64,000 nt of DNA from NCBI GenBank assembly GCA_002633025.1, contig NMRB01001379.1, forward strand, positions 77,963-141,962, in the 5' to 3' direction. The notes under the pieces are model-generated. The model was not told the DNA's origin. It saw only the letters and a list, made by a program, of their open reading frames with translations, and ran no database searches. This document shows positions 11,999 through 23,800 of the stretch, in pieces. How positions within the stretch are numbered: the first letter of the stretch is position 1; each line of letters opens with the position of its first letter. The stretch comes from Notospermus geniculatus. Its lineage: Eukaryota; Nemertea; Pilidiophora; Heteronemertea; Lineidae. A program made the translations under genes and the position numbers.

Positions 11999-12491
11999 TT
12001 TATGATGCTTTATTTTGTCCGTAATATTTTGCATCGAGGGAAAACCCGAGTCCACTGCATGGACATGGTGTGAAGTGAAGCAGAATAAATGTTGGTGCAA
12101 GAATTTAATAACCGTGTCACTTGAGGCTGAACATAATTCTTACGGTGAACATTGGTCACCATTTAGTTTGTGTTTTTCTCTGCCTCACAGTTAAAAAAGG
12201 AATAAAAATGGTGTTAGTTATTTCTATACCAATTAATTTTATTTGATGGCCACACAGGCATAAGCTGTGCTTCCATACAGAAAAGGCCGGTATTTGTCCG
12301 GTCTTATTCTGCTTCCATTACAAGAACATCTCTGAGATATCCGTGTTCAATAAGTCCGGTTCTAAATAAGTGCAGATCTATTAAGCTCGGATAGCATAGC
12401 CGAGTATACTCTGAATTTAAATTAGATGCGGATCAACAATGGTGTTTTCTCTAGTGGAATGGCAATAAGTCCAGGTCTGTTTGTAGCATTA
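11999..12491. other. Intergenic, nothing supported
   Basis: No gene or repeat recognised. Confidence 0.35.
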
Positions 12492-12568
12492 GGGAGGTTT
12501 CGCAAGCGCCCGCTTGGGCCATACAACAACGTTTATCTATTGTTTGGGTATACCCACACAATAGATAG
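12492..12568. mobile_element. Half copy of the GGGAGGTTT MITE
   Basis: Matches the left arm and loop of 3329-3448 (GGGAGGTTTCGCAAGCGCCC, TTGGGTATACCCACACAATA) but lacks the right arm. Confidence 0.75.
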
Positions 12569-13573
12569 CACAAGAACATCCGTTGCAAATGGGCCAAAGA
12601 GTTCTGAAAGCAGCATGTTCATAGGCTATAAAACTTGCGCCAGCCCTGACGCCATCTGTTGAACAAACGCGGTGACTTCTACGAAGTGAAGCATGTGGAG
12701 AGTGGGTAAACCGAAGGGGGTGTGACTCACAACTGCGAAGGGAGTTTAGAGGAAACCAGTCCCTTGAGATAAAGACTCATGGAAATGAGCGGTTGTAGTG
12801 TTTGAGGGGTAGTGTTGAGTGTTCCAGGCACTTAACAGTAGTGGTGATCCAGGGGTTGAAGACACAGCCTTCAGGTTATGAGCTAGTGTCTTCCACATTT
12901 CTATTGCTTCCACATAAACGGCCAATAATTATCTGTTTATTTGGATGTACGCAGTGTCCATTGCTTTTCTCGCCATTTCTCATCAGAAGCCATAGAAGAT
13001 CTCGCGCTGTCGTCGTGCTCGCCATGGCTTCCTCAGCCGTAGGATGTCATTAAACACGTCTCAAGTAACTGCCGTTTGTTATTGTTCAAATCAAAGAAAT
13101 AAATTGCGTGCCTTGGCGCTGAATCCCGGGGACTTTCTGACTTAATCTAATCACTTACAATTAACTGATTGAATTGAATCGGGAGCAGACGTGAAGTATA
13201 CCAAAGCAGACGATATTTCTGGAAGTACTTCACAAAATGGATTAGTCCTGTCCCATAGGAAATCATTTGAACAAAGATTGTTGATTTCTTTTGAACAATG
13301 CTTTTGATTTCATTTGAAGAACAAAGCTTGTTGATCATCACCGCATCTCAATACAGTGTCAACACTGCTGGTGATGACTGATGTCAAAACGTCTTGCTGT
13401 GAAGTTTTGACTTCATTCATGTCATTGGTCATTTGTGGCCTGCGCCAGCAAAAGCAGACGTTTGTCACAAGTGATCATCATTGGTCATCAGTTTACCCAA
13501 CTATTATCACTGCTGTCCACTTCTGTTGTTTCCCCGTCAATGTACATTTCAGCTGTTGTGCTGCAAGGCCGTT
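12569..13573. other. Intergenic, nothing supported
   Basis: Short open frames only, without motifs. Confidence 0.35.
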
Positions 13574-13816
13574 AAAGGAGTTAGACGCCGAAGTTGTAAA
13601 CACTCACTCACTGGTTCTCTATCCACGGACGCCTGCGGTGCTGCCACCTATTGTCGGTGATATGTACTGACGTGAATATCGTGAGTGAGTTGCATCGGAC
13701 CGGGAACCAGTCTAACGATCACGGGTGCTGCCACCTGCACGAAGGAATAAAACTAGTTTGCCGACCATATTTGTAAACAAACCAGCTTGTTTACAACTTC
13801 GGCGTCTAACTCCTTT
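13574..13816. mobile_element. Foldback, AAAGGAGTTAGACGCCGAAG ends
   Basis: AAAGGAGTTAGACGCCGAAG pairs with its complement at 13790-13816. A single N follows immediately at 13817, likely a sealed assembly join. Confidence 0.75.
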
Positions 13817-13948
13817 NTCACTTTGTTTGTCACCAGTTTTTCACCAATCCAGCTGCTGTTGTTCAATAACCAACGGACAAACATGATTTGTTGAATGCGG
13901 CCAGTCACGTGACAAGTGTGACCTCAGTGAGAAACCTGTAAACATGTA

Positions 13949-14080
13949 GGGCCGTATTCAAAAAGGGTGTTTAAGACTTAGACGCGTGTAACTTCGTCAA
14001 ATGCATGGCGGAAGCATTTAGTGAAGTTACACGCATCTAAGTCTTAATTGCACGATGATCACCCTTTTTGAATACGGCTC
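13949..14080. mobile_element. Foldback MITE, GGGCCGTATTCAAAAAGGG ends
   Basis: Arms also contain AAGACTTAGACGCGTGTAAC and complement. The outer ends resemble those of the elements at 4791 and 6316. Confidence 0.75.
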
Positions 14081-14084
14081 GTAG

Positions 14085-14318
14085 GCCTTTCCAACAAAGA
14101 TGGTGGCCTACTATTCTCCCACATGACATTGTCGCCATTCATTGTCCAAGCATGATATAACACTACCAAACGCATCAGCTCAGACAATTATTTTACCTAA
14201 ACTTTTGCGCCCATGGCCCGCTTGACCAGCTCAGCCTGCCAGTGGCCATTGAATGGTATTATACGCTTCTGACATCATTTGGTGAGAACTGTTAGACCGC
14301 CATCTTTGTTGGAAAGGT
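14085..14318. mobile_element. Foldback, CCTTTCCAACAAAGATGG ends
   Basis: CCTTTCCAACAAAGATGG at the left pairs with CCATCTTTGTTGGAAAGG at the right. It abuts the preceding element. Confidence 0.65.
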
Positions 14319-15610
14319 CCACTTGATCATTTTTACTTTTGATAATTGGAAAAAGGGAAAGGGTTAAATAGCAAACTTTCATTTTACCACAAATTTTGGA
14401 ATGCTTTGATGATGGGAAAACATTTTGTTCCAAAGGAAATATTTTTCTTTTGTTTCCACGGGTGTGGAATGCTTTTAACAATAGGATGCTGTGGATACAT
14501 TTATGGCCAGTGGATCAATCAGGAAAAAATGCAATTATGCTATATTTTGAAAAGTTGAGTTGTTGGCTGATTTATTATTTGACTTCTACTTGAGTTGTTG
14601 ACATTTCAATGTCAATGAATTCATGGGTCATAGTCCCTTTAAACCAATGTTTACAACTCACATGACAACTTCAAAATACCAAAGTATGATATTAAAAGAA
14701 CTGCAAAGAACCTTTAGAATATCTTAATTATAGCGTTTAATGGGCCTTTTTGCATGATGACAGATTTATACGGTGAATTTTGATATAATAAAAGATTCTT
14801 AAATACCACTCGTGATTTACATCAGAATGACCCAACAGTCTTCGCATACCGAAACATGCCATCATTCAACTGATAAAGACTTAATTTGTACCCTGCCATG
14901 TTTTTATTGAATGAGTGCCCTCTGTGTTATGATTCATGTTTTGGTTGACTTCTTTCCTTAAAGGGGCTGTCTTATCATAATAATTTTGATGATCATCTGA
15001 TGGTTGACTGCTCAGAAATTACTCAGAATGTAGGCCTAGTTGTAATAAGTAGTTGGCTCCATTTGAAGTCGTGTTGTGATAAAAAACCTTATGTGTGACA
15101 TTCATTTTGTAGTTTCGCATAACATTTGCTGATCAAGGCCAGTTAAATTTACAACCAGGTCATCTTTAAATCTGTGTCGTCAAATTTTGGTGTAGTTCAG
15201 CTTTAAGTCTGGTCACAAAACCTCTTGCGCAAATATATGTAAGCTCAATTTAGTGGAGTTGACTTTTAAGGCCGCAGTTTATTTGAATTCCTTGTGCAAA
15301 CCTAGCCCTGGGATATTTTACCATTGGAATTCACTTGGGGATATTCCTTTCTAGGATATACAGTTTGCTTTGGAGATGGTAAGATATTATTCATTGTAAA
15401 GCCTTCAGTTTATCTGGTAACCTGTTAATCTGCCTGTGAGTTATAAATGTCTGCCAAGAAGACATTGTCTTTAAGCTTATAATGACCTGAGTAGGAGACA
15501 TCTTCTAACCCATGAACCAACTGACCTACACAAGCGACAGCTAATTCTGACCCGGACAGATTGTGAATATCCTCTAACGAGGAGGAGCAAACGAACATCT
15601 GAACTCAGCA
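14319..15610. other. Intergenic, nothing supported
   Basis: AT-rich unique-looking DNA; no coding or repeat structure recognised. Confidence 0.35.
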
Positions 15611-15617
15611 ACTGATG

Positions 15618-15895
15618 TCAGATGACATTTTCTGACCTGAGCAGACAACATCTTCTGTCCTGAGCAGACGACATCTTCTGACCTGAGCAGACGACACCTT
15701 CCGAACTGAGGAGACAACATCTTGTGACCTGAGTAGATGACATCTTTTGACCTGAGCAGACAACATCTTGTGACCTGAGCAGACGAGATCTAGTGACCTG
15801 AGCAGACGACATCTTCTGATCTGAGCAGATGACGTCTTCTGATCTGAGTGGACAACATCTTCCGAGCAGACGACATCTTCTGGCCAGAGCAGAGA
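15618..15895 (-). repeat. 23-bp minisatellite, first locus
   Basis: Minus-strand unit GTCAGAAGATGTCGTC plus TGCTCAG. The three frames read as one 23-residue repeat, which fixes the period at 23. The same unit forms the array at 36200-36600 on the + strand. Confidence 0.9.
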
Positions 15896-17468
15896 CGATA
15901 CTATCCTCCCAAAAATGTCCATTGTTTGGAATAAATATTTCAATGTAACTTTTTCTTCCTTATCAATTGAACAATTCTTCATCAAAATATTTTCACTGCT
16001 TTCTTTGTCAACACAGAACAATAGATTTCTTGAAACCTGAACCAATGGTTTTGACAGTCGTGAAAAAGTTCCTGAACCCCTGCGTTTATCTGATCTCAGA
16101 TTGATAACCTCTCTCAGGTGGGTGCAATACATTTCACCTCAATCCACACATGGTGTGTCAGTCTAAGGAATGTGACTATGGAAACATTAACTGTTCAATG
16201 ATTAATCGTTAGTGATCACGCTGTTTAATTAGCATACCGGGTAGTCTTATTATTGCAGAAGATAAATCGTTGCCTTCATGTCCAAATGACACATTCTTGG
16301 CATTCCTTTGGCATTCTCTGTTGCATTGGTTAATCAATCACGGAGGTCAGTGACTGCTGCTGACCAACCGTCTTCTGTCACAGCCCAGTTCAAAATCTTG
16401 CCAGAATAGATTCGTTCCTGATCGTCTGCACATCCTGCTGACCCTGTTTCCCTGGCAGGTCCCTGTACATCAGAGTGGGATAAAAAGCTGCCAACCCACA
16501 AGTTTGGAAACTGTTTGCATGAATATGCTGTTAACTTTTTAACCAGTTTTATCTCTCCTCAACCCACTCAAAAATGTGTGGTCTGCAGTATTCAATATGG
16601 CTGCCACAGCAGCCATCTTGAAGTCAGTTTCCATCCATTTCAAGGAGAACTCTTGTTTGATTTGATTCATTTTCGCTGTGGGCGTTGAGAGTGAATTTCT
16701 TTTCCAGTAACCAAGGCCGAAAAATAAACTGCAAGATTTGCTGGGCTGTTCTGTTGCAGTTTGTTGCGTTGTTTCGAAATGAACGCAGTGGAATCATGCC
16801 CAAAGGAATTGCATGAAAATGACTCTGAAATTGGTTTAGGACTAGTGGTTGTGATGAAAGAGAGTGCAGTTCATGATTTATTGTGAGGTTTAGGTGAGAT
16901 GTCATATCTTATCTGATCTTTTACGAGCAAGAAGAAGCTCCATGCTTGTGGAAAGCGTGCGCTAAATCCCAAGCCACATTTTGTTACGAAAGCAGGCACG
17001 TTCACTTCAAATGCAGATTGTGGTTTACAGTGCATTTTCTACCGGATCTACAAAACTTGGTTAACCTCATTTGCACGTGAAAACCCAAGGGAAAATGCAA
17101 TCCACACTTGGTCAGAATGCAGTTAGCAGCAGCAGCCTCGTAAGGAAATGAGTCTGCAACCAGAATTTGCCATCAACATAATGTAACTGGTGGCGACATG
17201 TCATCTTGGGTACATTGCTTTCTTATGATTAATGGAAGGTGATCTTAGGGTGTAATTGGTTGGTGCATCTTTCAATTATGGGCCGGGATGAACTATTCTC
17301 CAAGGATGGGATATAATGAATGTTGTCAAATGGTGAGCTAGCGACAGTGCAATACCCTCCTCTATTTATATTGTAGATTGTGTGAACAACATGGAAGCAA
17401 GAGAAAGTGTCGAAGAAATGAAAAGAATGCTGAAGCTAAACAACAATTCTGCATCTTTTTCTTTTCAG
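15896..17468. other. Region upstream of neprilysin coding exon 1
   Basis: No gene or repeat recognised. It probably contains intron or promoter sequence of the neprilysin gene. Confidence 0.35.
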
Positions 17469-17848
17469 ATGTAGGCAAGTCTGAAGCATCACGGTCAGTC
17501 GAGTTTTCGAACACGTTGGAATAGCAGGGATTGTGGATGTGAAATAAGACGTTATCGCCATGCGGAACAGTTTGGAGGACTGTAACGGTGGCACGGAGCT
17601 CCATCCTTTGGACGGGACAAAAACGGACACGCCAGAAACCAAAATGATTCAAAACAATAACAGATTTGCGCACACAGAACTCGCCGAAAATGGCGGCCCG
17701 AACGTCCAGACTCAGCGGCATAGAAGTCGCTGCCGGCGGCGCACAAAGATGGAACTATATTTAATAGCGTTGTGTGTTTTGCTGATCTTGGCTTGTATCA
17801 GTTTTATCATTATTGCGTTCACACGAGACCAACAAAACAAACGGCAAG
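17469..17848 (+). CDS. MME: Neprilysin exon 1: 5' UTR part, N-terminus and membrane anchor
   Basis: A pyrimidine tract and CAG end at 17468, so this exon probably starts at 17469 with 91 nt of 5' UTR and has an upstream noncoding exon. The ATG at 17560 is chosen because it precedes the basic stretch and the single hydrophobic segment. A second in-frame Met sits at the membrane edge (residue 64). The exon ends at a GTAGGG donor in phase 1. Confidence 0.82.
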
Positions 17849-20800
17849 GTAGGGACACAGTTTTTTTCATTGATTTTGAGTCATATTCAGTGTTCTAGTT
17901 TTTAGCTCATCTGTCTGTGTCTTTTAGCTCATCAGGTGAATTTGTACCATACTACCGGTACATGTATGTCGTCTGTTGTCATGTTGTCGTTCGTGAGCAA
18001 TGGTGGCTTGTTTCTCAGCTTCTCGACAATCTGACTGAGCAAAATCGGCTGTTGACGCCAGGTGTGCAGTAGACAGCAATCTGTGGAATCTTCTCACAAG
18101 AGATGATCGCCCAATATCATACCAGGGATGCCGCAACCCACTCGCCAGATCGCCATTGGCCGTTTCTCCTCTGATTTGGCTAAAACTTCAACCATTCGGC
18201 TAAAATTTTCCAAGCTGAAAATCTGTTAGAATGGAAAATTTGGCTAACTGAAAATGGCTGTTCCTTTGGCTAATGATTTGGCTAAGACTTGGCAGAAGCT
18301 AGCTTGATCCCTATCAAACTGGTTAAAGTTTGTGGCGAGAGGAATCGCGAGACGCTGAACGTATTGCCAACGACCACACACACAAAAAAACAGTACTGAC
18401 TACTGTGGTTGTTGGTGATGAGATTGGTGGCGATCAGGGCCTATATTCATAAAACCTTGCTAGGCTTAGTTACTTGCTAAAATGCCCAGTTTGTACAGAC
18501 TAATGTACACAACTAGCAACCAACTAAGCTAGCAAGGTTTTATGAATATGGGCCGAGATCGACTGCGATATCTTCCTCACTTTGCCTGGTGTGCTGCCCG
18601 GACAGAAATCATTACTGTCTTCAGTTTTCTCAAGAGTAATCAGCATCAAACTGTCGAAAGTTCCTCTCAAATGGAGAAGCCTTTTAGAATCCATCTGAAT
18701 GAGAACTTCTCCTCCAAGGTTATTTCTTCTCATTCATAATGAAGCTAACCTCGTTAGGCTAATCGAATTAGTAAGCACTTAGTGTAGCGTCTTTCATATA
18801 ACAGAGTATACACCTTCTGCGCTATTAGCGTCAACCCCTCCGGCCGATGTCATTATAGAATTGATGCTAAAATCAACATGGATCATTCTGTATGCATAAT
18901 AGCTGTGTAAGACATAATGTACAGTAGAAGTCATTTCGTTGGCATCCAGTGCACCACGACATTAAATACATGGTCCGACTTCTCACCAACTTGCCTTTCA
19001 TACCTACAGACTCCCACCATACGCTTTGCTTTCTGTACCCTACATGCTACGCCATCACTGCAGCTATTGGTCCTCAGATTTCTGAAAATCTGTAGGCCGT
19101 AAGGTTCTAATGCACGACCCAACAAAACCACACCCACCAAGCCTGTTGTTGCTGGATCTTGAGCCTTGCAAGAGGCAGAACAATCTCCTGCAAGCTTCAT
19201 CTTCCAGTGACAGTTGGAGTCAATTTGTCGCCTGTCTTTGAACTTGGAACAGGAGATGACTTCCAACACATGCTGTACAGCCAATTAAGTCACCGTTTGA
19301 AGCTAAACTCTGGCTATCAGCAAACATGTTTGCAAATACGAAGTAATTTGCAATTACGACAAGATCAAACTCAACGGAAGAACATGATTATTGCATATGT
19401 AATGAGTGTTCTTTGTCTTCATAAGATTAGAGTGTCTTTTGTAAGTTCTTCTGAAATGGCTGTGAAACGAGGCAAACAGAATTGGTAAACTTGTAGATAT
19501 GTGGGGTATTTAGTCACATGGTGTCAGAAAATTGGCCTCAATTGCTGCTCAATCGACTCTCCTTAAAGCTGAACTGCATGAACAAAAATACCACAGCGCC
19601 GCAGTATGGTGGTCTACAGAAGTGCAAACGCCCTTCGAAACACCTCCAGAACATGATAGACCACCAGCGTATTTGGTGGCGCCACTGTATTCAATCTCAG
19701 GCTTTCTATCGAGACACATCAAGAGATAGTGTCCAAGTGACAGAGCCTGGGTAGAGTTAGTACAATCCGTAGGAACTTGAGCATGAGGTTGGCCAGGGTT
19801 CTTTAGTGCTTGCGCGCAGTCAAAATATGTGGTACAATGGCAATAACTTCGGCATCAACAAATAATACACCACTCGTCTGAGTTTCAGAAACTCAATTTG
19901 GTATAATTGCAAACATGTTGCACATAAATCTTATTTTATTTCTTTTGCCATAGTTTTGTTATTTGAATATATTTTCACAGAAACGCAATGTACTTGATAT
20001 GAGCAATAATGCATACATGACTCGCGCGATGTGTGTGTATTTGGAGAAAGAATATTTAATTGATTGCGGTAATTATGACCAAAGGGATAAAATAAGAATT
20101 ATCCTCAACCTATACATAATGATATCTGATGACGTTGATATACGTCAAATGAGTGTTGTATTGTTTTTGAATGCATAAATGTTTTCAACTGGTGCTTTGG
20201 TAACACCATAAATGTCAACAAGACGTGAATACTATAGAATAGTGACCGACTTTACTCTCTGGTTCGGTAAGAACCTAATGCCTTCGACCTGCAGAAGTCA
20301 CTGGATGCCATGTCTTGATGTTGCTCTATTGACTGACTCAGGGTGAATACAGTGGCGCCACCAAATAGCCTGGTAGTCTATCATGTTTCGGAGGTGTTTT
20401 GAAAGTGCCTTATGGTCGTTTGCATTTCTCTTGACCACCACCGTGGCGTGGTGGTCTTTTTTTAGTGCTCGGATCTCCAGTTTTTGTTCATGCAGTTCAG
20501 CTTTAATTGGATGAAGTTGTGCCAAAATATTGAAGCAATAGTCACGAATCAACAGTAGGAGGTCTCTCCACAATCCTCCTCTTTACAGCTGGGTGCACAC
20601 TGTGGCACCGATTGGACACAAAATTTAACCGTACTCCCAAGTGGCAACCCGCCTTTCTCGTTATAGTTGTGGGGATATCACATCTAATCGTTGTAAAGCA
20701 AAGAGAGGATGAGTTGTAACCTGGGGGAGTCCATTCCCCACCGAGGCCGCCGGCCATGTGCGCCGGCTCCTTTCATCCAGCTCCCATCCAGCCATCAATC

Positions 20801-23800
20801 AAGTCTGTGACGTCACTCGTGGTGCAGATTGCCACTTGGGATGTAACCAAATCCCCTACGTGCATGGCTGGTGATCTTCCATTGAGTCAGAAGTCTGGAG
20901 GTTAGGCTCACTACAGCACCTATCATCTCCAGAATCTACCACATCCTCCCCTCTTCGGGATCCTACCCGTTACGACTTACAGCAACTATCACATCTGATC
21001 AGATCCCTCTGCTCAGAGTGATCTATGGTTTAAAGCCAGGCTTTAGGTAGATATTCAAAAACAAGATGAGAGAGGAAAGTGCTTTTGCTGACAACACAAT
21101 GTCATAGACCTGACCAGGAATCGAACCCGGATCTCCTGCGTGCAAGGCAGGTTAACGGCACCTAATCCATGGTGGCTGGGCGTCCCCCGTTAGCATTACG
21201 CGGTAAAAATCCCCCGGTACGTGGTATAACAATCTCCTGCAAAAATCCCCCTGGTAAATTGGGATTATTACCGGGGGGATTTTTACCAGGGTTCTTTTCT
21301 GCTGGGTATCTTCTCTGAAAGAGTCTGCGCGATGCCATAAGTGCATGTAACAAGCATTTATCCTTCATGTTCAACACAATTCGCAGTCAACTAGAAGCTG
21401 TCTGGCTTCTCCAGAGAACCTGCACTTCGATTGTCACTTGAGTCGCCGACCGTTGACAAAAGATATGAGTAAGAGTTTGCCTAGGGCGATCATCACATCA
21501 TAACGACTGTACCGCAGAACACAAGAGACTTGAAAACCTCTTCCCTCGTAATGCCGAGCACTCGTCTATCAACCACAAAGCCGACCATCATTATCCGCAG
21601 CAAAATGACCATCGCTAGGAGTAACGATCTCAGCACATCTCCTTAATCTATAGTTAATTACACCTCGTACCGCAATGATTGACCGTCGATCGCCAATCGA
21701 CTGCGTTGAGCGTTGTGTTTACGACATCGGTAGTCTTGTCACAGCTGTCCTCGTCAAAGACGACCCTGGTACCTCGTCAGAAGATGAGGTTTAATCTCGC
21801 TCCGACTTCGTTTGTATTCTGTCGACGACAGATGAGCATTGACACCAGCTAGAAGACGTGGAGCGACTGGTGTCTTCACATTGTATTCCGCCATATCGCT
21901 AATTGAATGTGCGTAATCTAGCGGACGATTAAATGGCGCGTAGATTTATTGCACTTAACGATCGTATTTCTCTCGACAGGGAATCAGGGGTCTGACAGGT
22001 CGTGAAATCAGTTGAACAGTACAGACATGACAGAGACTCGTTTGCAGTAACTTTTTTGTCATCCTCTCTACCAGATGCAGATCCAGGGGGAGGGTACCTG
22101 GTGCTACCCAGTCGTACCCATCAGATCGGGATTTGGAACATGTCCATTCGTGGTTCCTAATTCGTATCTTGTGTCAACAACCGACTGGATGGTGGCTACA
22201 AGACTTGGCCATTTGAAAACCTTTTTGGAGTTTTTTCGTGATTGCATGAAAAAGCTTCAGACATCATGTGAACTTGTCATCTGTAGACACCCACATTGCG
22301 AAAAAAGATTGATATTTTGGGCAAACCATGAGAGGAGTAAGCCATGCTCTTCTGTGATTGGTTGATGTGGAGAGCTAGGAATGATGAATCCCATTTGGCT
22401 CAGGCTGGATTCGAACCAGGGATGTGCTGCTAGTTGTTAACCAGACGTGATAACCATACGGCTATCAGGATCCCTTGAATCTGTCATGTGTGACCATGCT
22501 GCGGGTTTCAAAGAATATCAAATCATAGCTAAATTCTCATCTGATTTAAACTTTTATTTTGATTTACTGAAGAATATTTATCATGTTTATATTGCGGATT
22601 AATAATAATTCTTTGTTTACGGCAAAAATGACCCCAGGTACCACCGCATCACCAGAAAACTTAGATTAAACCTATTCATTTTCCGTCAGAATGATCATCT
22701 CTGTGCCCTCGGAGTCAGAAATCAGCTTCGTTACTTTCGCGCTTGAGAGAAACGGAGCGTTTAGCGACCATTAATACTCCCAGGGAATGCTTAACATTCA
22801 TCGATGGAATCGTGTCTGTCGGAGATAAAGGATTCCATTTTTACCCATCGCGTATTTGCGGTAGCGTTAAATTGGTATGACATCCATGGCTGTGAGCATT
22901 TTTTGGGAAAAAAGAGTTTTTCGGGAATGTAGTTGGGATATTTGCTGTAGTAGTTCAGTGGCAGTGTGTTTGAGACTCGTGCTCAAGAGGACATAGGTTT
23001 GATTCTGGTCGCGTCACCACTGTGTATTCTCACTCTATAGTATGATCCACCCTTACTTCAACATGGGCAAAGTGCCAAGCTTGGAAATGTGCACATGTCA
23101 GTGGTATATAATCCATATGTTGCAGTTACCTAATGATGTTAGGGTCACTTGAGCAGCCTATAGCAAACACTCCAAGGTTGTGCTCAGTCAACTGGTAAAT
23201 ATTGTGTTTTGTGATTTGTGGTTTAATCATTGTGTTCACTTTATGGTGTCTGTTGCACAGGCCTGGCACTTTGCCCATGTTGAAGTTAGGATGAATCATA
23301 TTTTACTATATGCTTCACATTGTAGTATTTCCCCTCATATCCTTTTGTCTTTTCAGGTGCTTCTCAAATCTGTCTGACAGAACATTGTGTAAGAACAGGT
23401 AAAAATCCTCTCTGTCTTAACTCAGTCCGTATCCCAAAGGTTTTTGGTGTGTAAAGGCCCGTTTACACATGCAACTTTTCATATGCAACTTCATGCTTAT
23501 TGTTGCATAAACCTGATGAGACCAAAAAGTTTCATAAAAGTTGCATGTGTAAACAGGCATGCAACTTGTTGCAACTCGATCACGCTGGATGTTGCATCGA
23601 TTTTTCTATGTGTAAACCGTCCCAGTTCATTTGCAACAAGTTGCAGGTTGCAGCAACTTGCAACTTGGTGCAACCTAGTGTAAACCGCCCTTTACTTCAG
23701 CCCTTACGTTACCTGGAAGATGCAGACCAGCCATTTTTAGCTCACTGGGGTGAGCTATTACGATGGTGCAGCGTCCGTCGTCCGTCGTCGTCCGTCGTCG

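Noticed and set aside
21107-21180. Functional tRNA-Ala gene
   Set aside because: The anticodon and T arms pair, but the D arm is shortened and the acceptor stem does not pair.
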